Source of the DNA: a virus
Length of the DNA stretch: 28,561 bases
Virus record (IMG/VR): IMGVR_UViG_3300028840_002547
Coordinates: 1-28,561 of that record
Reading direction: 5' to 3' (one strand)
The notes below the pieces were generated by a model that was not told the origin of the DNA, searched no databases, and worked only from the letters and a program-made list of their open reading frames with translations. How positions within the stretch are numbered: the first letter of the stretch is position 1; every line of letters starts with the position of its first letter. Below, piece after piece: positions 1 to 7,574 of this stretch. The position numbers and the translations under genes were made by a program.

Positions 1-189
1 ACAAATATCGCTGTCGGAAATGGGTTCGAAGATATTTTTTTTAAAAAGTTCCAGCGCATTATCGGGGAAATCCTCTAAATAATAATCAAGGGGAGTATCA
101 TAAAGCGGAAGCGGTTGCATTTCCATCAGTATTTCGTTTTTCAAAGCCATGAAATCTATAAAAATTTTCTTGTGAGCAGGTTTTAACAT
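1..189 (-). CDS. Unknown protein, 5' part only (cut by window edge)
   Basis: Reading leftwards from ATG at 189-187, the frame stays open for 63 codons to the window edge, so only the N-terminus is present. A good ribosome binding site (GGAGG, complement of 196-201) sits a few bases upstream and a TTGACA promoter lies behind it. The visible part begins MLKPAHKKIF, is rich in Leu, Asp, Glu and Pro, and shows no signal peptide, membrane segment or motif I recognise. It is transcribed away from the virion operon, so it probably belongs to another transcription unit. Function unknown. Confidence 0.7.
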   Translation of the reverse strand, partial: MLKPAHKKIFIDFMALKNEILMEMQPLPLYDTPLDYYLEDFPDNALELFKKNIFEPISDSDIC

Positions 190-222
190 TTTTTATCCTC
201 CATATAGATTAAAAATAAACCC

Positions 223-251
223 ATCTTACCCGAAATAAAAAGACCTGTCAA
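223..251 (-). promoter_or_regulatory. Sigma70-type promoter for the leftward gene
   Basis: On the minus strand, TTGACA (complement of 246-251) is followed after 17 bases by TAAGAT (complement of 223-228), a perfect -35 and a 4/6 -10. It sits just upstream of the leftward gene's ribosome binding site. Confidence 0.6.
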
Positions 252-269
252 GATTTTTTTCATGCCCAT

Positions 270-299
270 TTGACATATTACTAATGACTATGATATAAA
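270..299 (+). promoter_or_regulatory. Sigma70-type promoter for the head gene operon
   Basis: TTGACA at 270-275 and TATAAA at 294-299, 18 bases apart, about 35 bases upstream of the first rightward gene. It is back to back with the leftward promoter at 223-251, making this a divergent control region. Confidence 0.6.
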
Positions 300-334
300 T
301 AGAGCAAATCTATGGACGAAAGGTATTGATATAT

Positions 335-589
335 ATGCAATTAAAATCAGGCGACAAATATTTGTCAGTAAACGGACGGGATGAGGTCCGGCAACTTATC
401 CTTAATTGGGAAGTAGATGCCGCCGGTCTGACAATATATAAAGGTGTTGCAGCACCTGGAACGGCTAATGATGCTGCTGGATGGCTAATCGAAAAAATCA
501 CTAATCCGGCTTCTCCGGGAGTCGGTACTATTCGCTTGTCTGCGGAAAACCAGGTATGGGACGACCGAGCAAGCCTAACATATACTTAA
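335..589 (+). CDS. Small unknown protein, first gene of the head operon
   Basis: 84 residues beginning MQLKSGDKYL. An upstream TTG at 326 is possible, but it would be only 2 bases from the GAAAGG at 318-323, whereas ATG 335 lies 11 bases from it, so I prefer ATG. The protein is soluble, with alternating hydrophobic residues that suggest a small beta-rich fold, and ends in RASLTYT. It lies directly before the scaffold and coat genes, so a head-associated role is a guess from position only. I do not recognise a family. Confidence 0.7.
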   Translation: MQLKSGDKYLSVNGRDEVRQLILNWEVDAAGLTIYKGVAAPGTANDAAGWLIEKITNPASPGVGTIRLSAENQVWDDRASLTYT

Positions 590-630
590 ACAGATTTAAG
601 CGCAGATAAGCGCAAAGGAAAGGGCAAGTA

Positions 631-1452
631 ATGCCATACAAAACAAATGAAGAAGGCCATGTTGTGTTGGATGACGGAAAGCCTGTCTTTGTGAAAGAAG
701 ATGGGACCGAAACTGCGGTTGATTTTGAAAATCTTGTACAGACTGTGAATAGTACAAACTCAGAGTCAAAAGCAAGGAAAGAAAAGATCAGAGATCTTGA
801 AAAGGCTTATGGTAAGTTCAAAGATTTTGAGGACACGCCTATTGAGGATATCAATAAAGCGCTTGAAATCATGCGCAATCTTGATCAAAAAGAACTTGTA
901 AAAGCCGGTGAGAGGGATGAGGCAATTAGGCAGGCGGTTGAAAATACCGAGTCAAAATATAAGCCTATGATCACAGGATATGAGCAAAAGCTTAATGAGC
1001 TAACAAGTGATCTTGAACAAAAGAAAAGCCTTATTGAAAGACAGGTTCTTGCACAAACCCTTTCAAATTCTCCTTATCTTGATAAGGTTTCCAATACTTC
1101 ACCCGATGTTCGTCAAACGATATTTGCAAACAACTTTAGGATAGAAGAAATAAATGGACAGCTTAAAGCCGTAGCATATAAAGCAGATGGCGAAAAACTG
1201 TACAGTCCTTCTAATCCTGCGCAATTATGCGACACAGAGGAAGCCCTTCAGATTTTGTGGAATGCATATCCGCATAAGGATTTGTATTCAAAAATGGGAA
1301 ACAGTGGAAGTGGTTCTACTGGCAATGCAGGTGGACCTGCAAATCAAACTTTTTCAAGGCTTGAATGGCAACAAAAGCTCGGGAAAGCCACAGTGCCTGA
1401 ACGAAAAGAAATGGCACAGCAAGTCTTAAACGGACAAGTAAAACTTAAATGA
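631..1452 (+). CDS. Phage capsid scaffolding protein (DUF6651-like)
   Basis: 273 residues. The N-terminus (about 5-35) has the pattern VVLDDGKPVFV..DG.E that I know from phage DUF6651/scaffold-type proteins. The middle (about 45-150) is charged and predicted helical or coiled-coil, with many Lys, Glu and Gln. A globular part follows (about 150-222: FRIEEINGQLKAV, then EEALQILWNAYPHKD), and a Gly/Ser linker leads to a basic C-terminal helix, as expected for a tail that binds coat protein. It lies immediately upstream of the coat gene, the usual scaffold position. No protease motif is visible, so no maturation protease is claimed. Ribosome binding site AAAGGAAAGG precedes ATG 631. Confidence 0.85.
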   Translation: MPYKTNEEGHVVLDDGKPVFVKEDGTETAVDFENLVQTVNSTNSESKARKEKIRDLEKAYGKFKDFEDTPIEDINKALEIMRNLDQKELVKAGERDEAIRQAVENTESKYKPMITGYEQKLNELTSDLEQKKSLIERQVLAQTLSNSPYLDKVSNTSPDVRQTIFANNFRIEEINGQLKAVAYKADGEKLYSPSNPAQLCDTEEALQILWNAYPHKDLYSKMGNSGSGSTGNAGGPANQTFSRLEWQQKLGKATVPERKEMAQQVLNGQVKLK

Positions 1453-1467
1453 TGATAGGAGAAAATA

Positions 1468-2619
1468 ATGGCTAATACACTTACCGACCTGATGGACACA
1501 CTTATCATGCCGATGGCACTTGACGTGCTTCGAGAAAACCTTGTCATGGCTGAGCTTGTTAATCAGGATTATAAATCTGAAGCAGCGAGTCAGAATCAAA
1601 CAATTAGGATTCCAAAACCTCAAGCAATGGGTGTTGCTGGCGATTTTGTTGCCGCAACTGGTTCCAGCTCTACTGATTTAGATGATCCATATGTGGACAT
1701 TACGATGTCTAATTGGAAGTATAAGCAGTGGGAGATGAGCGATAAAGAAGCATTCGACGCTGTGTCTTCTGGAATTCTTCCAAGTGCAGCCTCTGCTGCT
1801 GTCAAATCAATTGCTAATGCTGTGGATCTGTCTTTGCTGAACCTATATACTGAAATATACAACTATTACGGGACTCCAGGGACAACTCCAGATGAATCCA
1901 GTGATATCATTGGTGTAGGCAAAATCCTGAACGACAATCTTTGCCCTCCGGATCAGCGTAGGCTTGTTCTTGACACAGCCGCTCAGGCAAAGTTTCTCGA
2001 CATTTACGAAAAAGTTAATGAAACCGGTACGAATGCCGCTCTCGTGGATGCATCTTTGGGTCGTAAGTTCGGCTTTGATACTTACATGGATCAGTTGGTT
2101 CCAACTCATACAAAGGGAACTCTTGCAGCTGCAACTGCTATTGCTGCAAAAGCTATCTATGCCATTGGGGATACTGCTATCACTCTTGATGATTCTGGTG
2201 GTGGCGCATTGACTGGTACTCTTGTGAAGGGTGATAGGCTTACCTTCGCAGGTGATACTACTATCTATACTGTTACTGCCGCTGCTACCGCTGCCGCAAA
2301 TGAGATTGATATCGTTATCTCTCCTGCATTGGTTGCTGCCACTGCGGATGGTACAGTTGCAACTATTAAAGATGCTTGGGTGCCTAACTTAGCTTTCCAT
2401 CGGGATGCGATGGTACTGGCAATGCGACCTTTGCAGAATGCCGAAACCGTTGTAAACAGTAATTCGGTTATCTCTGTACAGACTGATCCTGTTAGCGGTA
2501 TTCCGCTTCGGCTTGAGACTTGGCGTGATCCTAAGTACTCGACTCAGTACTGGAAATTTGATGTGCTGTATGGCGTCAAGCTTGTAAGGCCGGAACTTGC
2601 TGCGATTCTGTTTGGATAA
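1468..2619 (+). CDS. Major capsid protein, P22 coat family
   Basis: 383 residues with the N-terminal pattern of P22-type coat proteins (MANTLTDLM, then LRENLVMAELVNQDY, then QTIRIPKP). The central region has a helical spine (about 92-130). Around residues 230-300 is a beta-rich stretch containing GTLVKGDRLTFAGDTTIYTV, which resembles the inserted Ig/telokin-like domain of P22 coat proteins. The C-terminus ends LYGVKLVRPELAAILFG, which fits the closing strand of the HK97-type fold. It should form the icosahedral shell. Codons are regular and the start is set by AGGAGA before ATG 1468. Family assignment comes from pattern recall, not a search. Confidence 0.88.
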   Translation: MANTLTDLMDTLIMPMALDVLRENLVMAELVNQDYKSEAASQNQTIRIPKPQAMGVAGDFVAATGSSSTDLDDPYVDITMSNWKYKQWEMSDKEAFDAVSSGILPSAASAAVKSIANAVDLSLLNLYTEIYNYYGTPGTTPDESSDIIGVGKILNDNLCPPDQRRLVLDTAAQAKFLDIYEKVNETGTNAALVDASLGRKFGFDTYMDQLVPTHTKGTLAAATAIAAKAIYAIGDTAITLDDSGGGALTGTLVKGDRLTFAGDTTIYTVTAAATAAANEIDIVISPALVAATADGTVATIKDAWVPNLAFHRDAMVLAMRPLQNAETVVNSNSVISVQTDPVSGIPLRLETWRDPKYSTQYWKFDVLYGVKLVRPELAAILFG

Positions 2620-2625
2620 AATCTT

Positions 2626-2653
2626 ATCCCTCGGTCTTAATCGGCCGGGGGAT
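2626..2653 (+). terminator. Hairpin after the coat gene (weak or partial terminator)
   Basis: ATCCCTCGG (2626-2634) pairs with CCGGGGGAT (2645-2653), 9 base pairs including one G-T, loop of 10. It is followed by TTAAAG rather than a run of T, so it may stabilise the coat mRNA 3' end or slow read-through rather than end transcription fully. Confidence 0.5.
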
Positions 2654-2675
2654 TAAAGCATAGGAGAAAAAAAAG

Positions 2676-2873
2676 ATGGTAACACTTTATGGAGTTAACA
2701 GCCGAGGTCAGGTTTTTAAGAGCTTTGTCAATCCAGATGAGGTTGATTTTTATATCAAAGAAAAAGGATTGATGACTACAGAACCAGAACCTAAAGCGGA
2801 AGAAAAACCGATTGAAAAGCCTGTTGAAGTCAAGAAACCTGGTAGGCCGAAAAAGGAAGATAAGGACGAGTAA
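2676..2873 (+). CDS. Small post-coat protein with AT-hook-like tail
   Basis: 65 residues. Residues 1-34 form a small folded part (MVTLYGVNSRGQVFKSF, then a Glu/Asp-Val-Asp strand). The rest is a low-complexity tail of Pro, Glu and Lys ending in KKPGRPKKEDKDE; the core PGRPKK matches the minor-groove AT-hook core GRP flanked by basic residues. Strong ribosome binding site (AGGAGA) before ATG 2676. Its stop codon is directly followed by the ATG of the connector gene. It could be a minor head component that touches packaged DNA; this is inference. Confidence 0.75.
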   Translation: MVTLYGVNSRGQVFKSFVNPDEVDFYIKEKGLMTTEPEPKAEEKPIEKPVEVKKPGRPKKEDKDE

Positions 2874-3491
2874 ATGCTTTACTCTGATGACTCATATTTG
2901 ACCGAATTAAGGTCACCGATCATGTCTTATGGTGTAACCAATTGGATAGATCAACATAGGCAAGCCGCTCGTAGGTTTGAAACTGACTTGAATGTCAGAT
3001 GGTATCGGTTTACCGCTCAATTATATGGGTACGATCCGGCTGAAACTCTCTTTGATGGATCGAAACTATTGCAAGGGTACGATTATGTCGGAACAAGTAC
3101 AGTTTCAGTTAGTGTTGGTGATATTGTTGTTGTGGATATTGGTCATACAAGTGGCGGTTTAGTCGGTAATTATTATGAGTCAATAAGTGTTTCAGGGTCT
3201 ACTGACTTGGATGCTGAAGATTTCACAGGTGCTGGATGGACGGACGTTACATCTGATAGGGTTAAGTTTCGTGATGCTGTATCTTATTATTCAATCTTCC
3301 TTATTTATAGGTTTCTAGCAAACAAAGAGCGAGAAGACGACTATGCGGATCAAAGAGAATATTGGATGATAAGGTATCAGGACGAAATGGATATAATCCT
3401 TTCAGACGATATAGGATACGACTTTGACGGTGATGGAGTTATTGATTCGACCGAAAAGAAATCAGCTCGTTATAGGATAAAACGTGTTTGA
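2874..3491 (+). CDS. Head-tail connector/adaptor candidate with EF-hand-like loop
   Basis: 205 residues. Position right after the coat gene and the two helical blocks (about 23-50 and 131-172) separated by a beta-rich insert (about 70-125) suggest a gp6/gp15-like connector that docks under the portal. Near the C-terminus residues 183-194 read DFDGDGVIDSTE, with Asp183, Asp185, Asp187, Asp191 and Glu194 at the 1, 3, 5, 9 and 12 positions of a calcium-binding EF-hand loop. The end is basic (RYRIKRV). ATG follows the previous stop with no gap; AAGGA inside the previous gene serves as ribosome binding site. Connector assignment is inference from order and shape. Confidence 0.65.
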   Translation: MLYSDDSYLTELRSPIMSYGVTNWIDQHRQAARRFETDLNVRWYRFTAQLYGYDPAETLFDGSKLLQGYDYVGTSTVSVSVGDIVVVDIGHTSGGLVGNYYESISVSGSTDLDAEDFTGAGWTDVTSDRVKFRDAVSYYSIFLIYRFLANKEREDDYADQREYWMIRYQDEMDIILSDDIGYDFDGDGVIDSTEKKSARYRIKRV

Positions 3492-3936
3492 AATAAAGAT
3501 AGAAGACAAGGAAGTAACAAAGTTTTTTCAAGACGTTCTTGATGGTTTTGAGGACGATAATATGAGTCGAATCTTAGAAGAAGCGGCTTCATATGTTGAT
3601 TACAAAATCCTTGAAAGAACTTCAAAAGGAATTGATGTAGACTCTAAACCCTTTAAGCCTTATGCGCCTATGACAGTGCGTTTAAGGAGTGAAGCCGGTT
3701 TACCTACCGACGTTCCTGACTTGTTTTTTACCGGTCAAATGCTTAACGCTATGACACATGATAGCTCACCTGAAGAAGGTAGGGTATTTTTTATGGGCGG
3801 CATAGGCAGTAATTCTCCTACTAATAAAATGTTGAAAAACAATCCTATACGGCCATTCTTTGGAGTATCCGAAGATGATATCCTGTTTGTTCAAGACCTT
3901 GTTGAAGACGAGGTTGATAAAATCATAAAAGGATAG
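3484..3936 (+). CDS. Phage virion morphogenesis (tail completion) protein
   Basis: 150 residues, GTG start at 3484 overlapping the previous stop by 8 bases, with TAGGA upstream. The pattern DSKPFKPYAPMTVRLR, followed by LFFTGQMLNAM and NNPIRPFFGVSEDD, is that of the Mu gpG-like/virion morphogenesis family (PF05069): a K.F.P..P.T..R core, an L..TG.M segment and a P.RPFFG..E.D segment. Members act at the head-tail joint or in tail completion. Order between connector and tail genes agrees. Confidence 0.8.
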   Translation: MFEIKIEDKEVTKFFQDVLDGFEDDNMSRILEEAASYVDYKILERTSKGIDVDSKPFKPYAPMTVRLRSEAGLPTDVPDLFFTGQMLNAMTHDSSPEEGRVFFMGGIGSNSPTNKMLKNNPIRPFFGVSEDDILFVQDLVEDEVDKIIKG

Positions 3937-3938
3937 AT

Positions 3939-4589
3939 ATGGGTAGAGAAGCTATACTTACTGAAATTGCGCACAAGATAGGAATACTTGACGATATAAC
4001 AACTACGACAAGAAAGCCTATTACTACTGCTAAGGAATTGAACGAAATAGCGCATCCGCAATTTCCGGTTGTTAATGTAATCGGTGGACTCCCCGGACCA
4101 TCAGGGGGTAGGCCTATTGAATTGGCAGAGGAAAGCTATGATAGTGCTATTCGCAGCGAAATGAGCGTGTTTATCAGAGTATTCGGATATAATAAAGTGA
4201 ATCCGGATACTGAAATAAGTACTCTATTTAATCTGATTTATCAAAACCTATATTACGATCCAACCCTTAAAGGGTATGATTATACTGATAAAAACGTGGA
4301 TGCGGTTGTAGACACTGACGTAGTTATCTATAGGACTGAAACTGAGTTAGCCGGTGATGACACCAATTTTCAGTTGATGAAATCGCTTACTGATCTTGGG
4401 TTGGTTAATGATTTAACTACATTGGATTATGATAACCCTGCATTGTTTACCGATGTAACGGACATAACCACATCAAAAGCATACTCTACGAGCGTTCAGC
4501 CGAGCGCAATAACTGAGTACAGAGACCCATACTTTATATTCACGATTATAATGAATGTGGCTTATAACCACAAATCATATTCAATTTAA
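3939..4589 (+). CDS. Tail terminator candidate
   Basis: 216 residues starting MGREAILTEIAHKIG. The layout, a helix followed by an FPVVNVIGG strand, then SEMSVFIRVFGYN and a helix carrying ISTLFNLIYQNLY, and a final TEYRDPYFIFTIIMNVAYNH strand, fits the small alpha/beta tail terminator (lambda gpU-like) fold, and the gene sits between morphogenesis and tail tube genes. Longer than a minimal gpU because of an insert near residues 120-185 rich in Asp and Thr. Assignment is inference from order and secondary-structure pattern. Confidence 0.55.
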   Translation: MGREAILTEIAHKIGILDDITTTTRKPITTAKELNEIAHPQFPVVNVIGGLPGPSGGRPIELAEESYDSAIRSEMSVFIRVFGYNKVNPDTEISTLFNLIYQNLYYDPTLKGYDYTDKNVDAVVDTDVVIYRTETELAGDDTNFQLMKSLTDLGLVNDLTTLDYDNPALFTDVTDITTSKAYSTSVQPSAITEYRDPYFIFTIIMNVAYNHKSYSI

Positions 4590-4607
4590 CAAAAAGGAGC
4601 TATAAAT

Positions 4608-5633
4608 ATGGCTACTTCTGCCGATGCGATGGTGAAGATTGAGACTTCCAATATCGCATATACAAATCAGGCAATGGTCGACTCTGGGGATCATACGATT
4701 TTCAAAGTTACCGGTGTCGATGTTTATTCAGGTGATCCTGACATTGATGTGAAACCGGATGGCATTCTTTCGGGTATCAATCTCATGTCTCCTGAAAGCG
4801 GTGCAACTAATAATGAAGTTGAATGGCCGGCGTTTACAGCACAGATTAGCGGCGTTTCTGTTAGTGTTTCAGCCGGATCTATTGCTATTACAAGGCCTGC
4901 AACTGCGGTTGCAAAGGTATGTAGTATTATTGTTGATGGGACCGGAACCGTAGCAGTTGAGGCAGGCACGGACGGTGCTACCACTACATTTAGTGAGGTA
5001 CGTGGAGCTGCCGGAGGCCCGCCTTTGATTCAAGTTGCGGATATCGAACTTGCACAGGTTAGGGTTACAAGTGATGTAGCAGCTGTAATTACTGCTGCCG
5101 AAATCTTTCAGAACCCCGGCCAGCATAGCGAGTATGTAACTTTTCCGCCTATCAAAGAAAAACGACACGTAGGGAAAGGTGATGTTCATGCATCTGTAAG
5201 CGCTGAAAAGACTGCATACGTTGAGTTTGCAAGTGCATTGCCATTAACTCATGTTGGAGCAATTCCCAAGGGAGTTTTTATCGACTATGCGACTCCTAAT
5301 ATGACGGAAATTCCTCGATGTTTAGATTATACGCCTTCAGAAGTAAGTCACGGAGTTAACAGCACAACTTACTATGGTGGGACTGATGCATCTACTACTC
5401 GGTCTCTTGGTCAAGGTGGATTCACTGTCAGGACTGACGATAATATTCGGGACTTTATTATTGGTCGTAAGGATGATCCTACAGTTATTGAATTTTATCC
5501 TGATCGTAATAAAGTGCCGTTTCAACGCACTATGGCTACACTTGGTATGGCTCGGACATTCCCTGCCGAAGACCAGAATCAGTGTGTTGTCACTATGACA
5601 AGCTTAAACGAAACATCCGACTTTACGTCATAA
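4608..5633 (+). CDS. Major tail (tube) protein candidate
   Basis: 341 residues, AAGGAG ribosome binding site before ATG 4608. The protein is beta-rich with many Thr, Ser, Val and Gly; an internal Ig-like-looking stretch (about 75-135) has short alternating strands. The C-terminal third (FTVRTDDNIRDFIIGRKDD, then PTVIEFYPD, then a final VVTMTSLNETSDFTS) is typical of a tail tube barrel. It is the first abundant-looking protein after the tail terminator and is followed by its own strong terminator, as expected for a gene needed in many copies. No sheath gene precedes it. Family not firmly recognised. Confidence 0.6.
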   Translation: MATSADAMVKIETSNIAYTNQAMVDSGDHTIFKVTGVDVYSGDPDIDVKPDGILSGINLMSPESGATNNEVEWPAFTAQISGVSVSVSAGSIAITRPATAVAKVCSIIVDGTGTVAVEAGTDGATTTFSEVRGAAGGPPLIQVADIELAQVRVTSDVAAVITAAEIFQNPGQHSEYVTFPPIKEKRHVGKGDVHASVSAEKTAYVEFASALPLTHVGAIPKGVFIDYATPNMTEIPRCLDYTPSEVSHGVNSTTYYGGTDASTTRSLGQGGFTVRTDDNIRDFIIGRKDDPTVIEFYPDRNKVPFQRTMATLGMARTFPAEDQNQCVVTMTSLNETSDFTS

Positions 5634-5637
5634 TCTA

Positions 5638-5665
5638 ATGGCGCCTGAAATATGGCGTCATTTTT
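5638..5665 (+). terminator. Rho-independent terminator after the tail tube gene
   Basis: ATGGCGCC (5638-5645) pairs with GGCGTCAT (5654-5661), 8 base pairs with one G-T, loop of 8, then TTTTT (5661-5665). Confidence 0.75.
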
Positions 5666-5681
5666 ATAGGAGAATAAAAAA

Positions 5682-6731
5682 ATGGCATTTGACACTAAAT
5701 ATCTTGTTCCCGAAGGAACTGAAGCAGGATCTCCTTTAGTAGTTAATGGAGTTCCTATTGTTACTACTCAACCAGAAGGTGATATTATAGAGGATTATGC
5801 AACAGCGAGAAGTGAAGGTACTTATCTTCTTTCAGTTCAAGCAATAGATGATTCTGGAAATACAACTGTAAGGCGTGGAGACTACATCTATTATAATAAG
5901 AATGACACTCCTGTTCTTAGTTGCAAAAGATCTGGTGAGTATTTCGGTAAGGCTGTTAGCGAAACTGCAACGGACTTAATATCTTACGGCGAAACAGGAA
6001 CCATATCTGTTGTTGTGGGACAAGATCCTATTATGATTGGGAAGGGTACTTATTGCGAGTTTAAAACCAATCCTGTTTCAGCTGGTGTTGCTGGCGGTGC
6101 TGCTACTGGTACTGCAGGGGATGTCAATGTAATAAATATCGATGGTGATACATTTGAGTATTGCATGCTCGGTACTCAAACAATCCTTGCGCCTGAAATT
6201 ACGGCAGCAGGATTGAACTGGAGTCTTGATCAAACTGAAGATGACGGGGTTATTGTTACTCGTGGTATCACTGCAAGGAATCCTGAATCCTTTGTTGTAG
6301 GTACCGACAAAGCTTTTTTTGCTAAGTTCAGGGCGACCATTGCGAATGTTTCTGGAACCGATGATTTTGCATTCGGATTTGTAAAGGCGACTGCTTATCC
6401 TGCGAATTTTGATGACTTTACGGATGCTGCTGTATTAAATGTAATTTCTGGAGCAATATATACAGAGACTATACTCAACAATGCCGCCACGACATCTACG
6501 GACACTACGGACACATGGGCTGATGGTGAAAAGCACGAACTTGAGGTAAGAGTGGATGCTAACGGTGTGGTCAGTTTCTTGATAGATGGGGTTGCACCGA
6601 CGGTTACTCAGTCTTTCACGTTTGACGATGGCGATCGTGTGTTTCCTTGCTTCTTTTTTCTTCATGCTGCTGCACCTGTTGCCGGTGCTATTCCTTGTGG
6701 AAAGTGGCATACAGGATATCAAAAAGATTAG
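5682..6731 (+). CDS. Virion structural protein, DUF2190-like plus LamG-like domain
   Basis: 349 residues. The N-terminal half (about 20-115) alternates short strands and turns (DYIYYNKNDTPVL, EYFGKAVSE, TGTISVVVGQ), which recalls the DUF2190 capsid-decoration/tail family. The C-terminal half (about 150-345) reads like a concanavalin/LamG jelly roll: AFFAKFRATIANVSG, DDFAFGFVKA, then WADGEKHELEVRVDANGVV and SFLIDGVAP. Such domains often bind sugars or act as surface decoration. It sits between two strong terminators, downstream of the tail tube candidate and upstream of the chaperone promoter, so it can be expressed at its own level. A decoration or tail-surface role is inference. Confidence 0.6.
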   Translation: MAFDTKYLVPEGTEAGSPLVVNGVPIVTTQPEGDIIEDYATARSEGTYLLSVQAIDDSGNTTVRRGDYIYYNKNDTPVLSCKRSGEYFGKAVSETATDLISYGETGTISVVVGQDPIMIGKGTYCEFKTNPVSAGVAGGAATGTAGDVNVINIDGDTFEYCMLGTQTILAPEITAAGLNWSLDQTEDDGVIVTRGITARNPESFVVGTDKAFFAKFRATIANVSGTDDFAFGFVKATAYPANFDDFTDAAVLNVISGAIYTETILNNAATTSTDTTDTWADGEKHELEVRVDANGVVSFLIDGVAPTVTQSFTFDDGDRVFPCFFFLHAAAPVAGAIPCGKWHTGYQKD

Positions 6732-6738
6732 TTATATT

Positions 6739-6770
6739 GGCCCCTGCCATTCGGTAGGGGCCTTTTTTTT
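6739..6770 (+). terminator. Strong rho-independent terminator
   Basis: GGCCCCTGCC (6739-6748) pairs with GGTAGGGGCC (6753-6762), 10 base pairs with one G-T, tetraloop ATTC, followed by eight T (6763-6770). It closes the head/tube operon. Confidence 0.92.
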
Positions 6771-6790
6771 GCTTAGTCAAAACCTCCCAT

Positions 6791-6820
6791 TTGCATTCCA
6801 CAAGTAGAATATGTTATAAT
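6791..6820 (+). promoter_or_regulatory. Extended -10 promoter for the tail chaperone/tape measure operon
   Basis: Perfect -10 TATAAT at 6815-6820 preceded by TGT (extended -10, TGn), with a weak -35 TTGCAT at 6791-6796, spacer 18. It follows the terminator at 6739-6770 and precedes the chaperone gene by about 40 bases. Confidence 0.7.
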
Positions 6821-6858
6821 CTCATTTATTTAATCATTCATTCAACATAGGAATAAAC

Positions 6859-7362
6859 ATGTTTGAGCTTAACGAGTCAAAACTTAGATCAATGACAATC
6901 AGAAACGAGGCTGTAGAGGACTTGAGTGATGGTATTATGAAAATGATAACCGGAACTGAACCCAAGACAGTTACAAAGACAGTTGATGGTAAAGAAGCAA
7001 CTCATGAGGTAAAGCCCGAATGGATAGTCAAAAACATGTCGGCAGATGAGTTACAAAAAGCTGTTGATGATGCTTCAATGTCTTTGGCATTGCTCAAAGA
7101 AAACTTACCTAAAGAAAAAAGCGGAAATCCGATAGTTGACTCGCTTATGCTGTTGATTAAGACATGTAATGATCAACAAAAAAAGCTGTCGCATGAAACT
7201 CTCTACAGGATTAATATTCTCAAGTATGGGTCTGTCTCTCCTATTGTAAGTCACACAAATGCTGTTCTTGTGGCAACTCATTTTGGGTTAGATTTTAAAA
7301 AAATTACTGATAAAATCTTATTGCTGTCACAGATGGGGTCAAGTTTCCCTATGGGGGAGTAA
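6859..7362 (+). CDS. Tail assembly chaperone, G-type
   Basis: 167 residues of mostly helical, charged sequence, lying just before the tape measure gene and followed by an open -1 frame, the hallmark of lambda G/GT-type chaperones. These proteins coat the tape measure during tail assembly and are not kept in the virion. The N-terminus (FELNESKLRSMTIR) and a helix rich in Lys/Glu/Leu (about 60-125) are seen. AGGA upstream of ATG 6859 fits translation initiation. The last codons carry the slip heptamer TTTCCCT. Confidence 0.8.
   Translation: MFELNESKLRSMTIRNEAVEDLSDGIMKMITGTEPKTVTKTVDGKEATHEVKPEWIVKNMSADELQKAVDDASMSLALLKENLPKEKSGNPIVDSLMLLIKTCNDQQKKLSHETLYRINILKYGSVSPIVSHTNAVLVATHFGLDFKKITDKILLLSQMGSSFPMGE
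7344..7350 (+). promoter_or_regulatory. Probable -1 ribosomal frameshift site
   Basis: In the chaperone frame the bases read T TTC CCT, an X XXY YYZ heptamer. Slipping back one base re-pairs TTC as TTT and CCT as CCC, both readable by the same tRNAs. The -1 frame opens after a TAA at 7311-7313 and runs to 7574, and the zero-frame stop is at 7360-7362, so the slip must fall between 7314 and 7359; this is the only canonical heptamer I see there. Confidence 0.7.
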
Positions 7363-7574
7363 AAAAAATATATAACTTACCTCGGGTAAAGTCTGCTTGT
7401 TTTCTTTGCCATGATATCATTGTTGTACATGGCAAGGTGTTATTTAATGGGATTAAAAGACCTTTACATGAAGCTGTACCTGATATTTTTTATTATGACT
7501 ATATGACTGATTTAGAAATTGCAGTATGGAACTATCACGCTAAGAAGCTTATGAAAGACAACGATAATGGCTGA
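7350..7574 (+). CDS. Tail assembly chaperone, T-type extension made by frameshift
   Basis: After a -1 slip at 7344-7350 the frame is open for 74 codons (YGGVKKIYNLPRV at its start) to TGA at 7572-7574, giving a GT fusion of about 238 residues (164 + 74). No separate ribosome binding site and start explain this stretch well, and it fills exactly the gap between chaperone and tape measure, overlapping the tape measure start at 7567. It contains CFLCHD and a helical end (LEIAVWNYHAKKLM). In lambda the T domain recruits tail tube subunits; the same role is inferred here. Confidence 0.72.
   Translation, partial: YGGVKKIYNLPRVKSACFLCHDIIVVHGKVLFNGIKRPLHEAVPDIFYYDYMTDLEIAVWNYHAKKLMKDNDNG

Noticed and set aside
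7353-7357. GGGGG run as the frameshift site
   Set aside because: In the zero frame it reads ATG GGG GAG, and a -1 slip leaves the GAG codon badly paired; T TTC CCT just upstream re-pairs in both sites.
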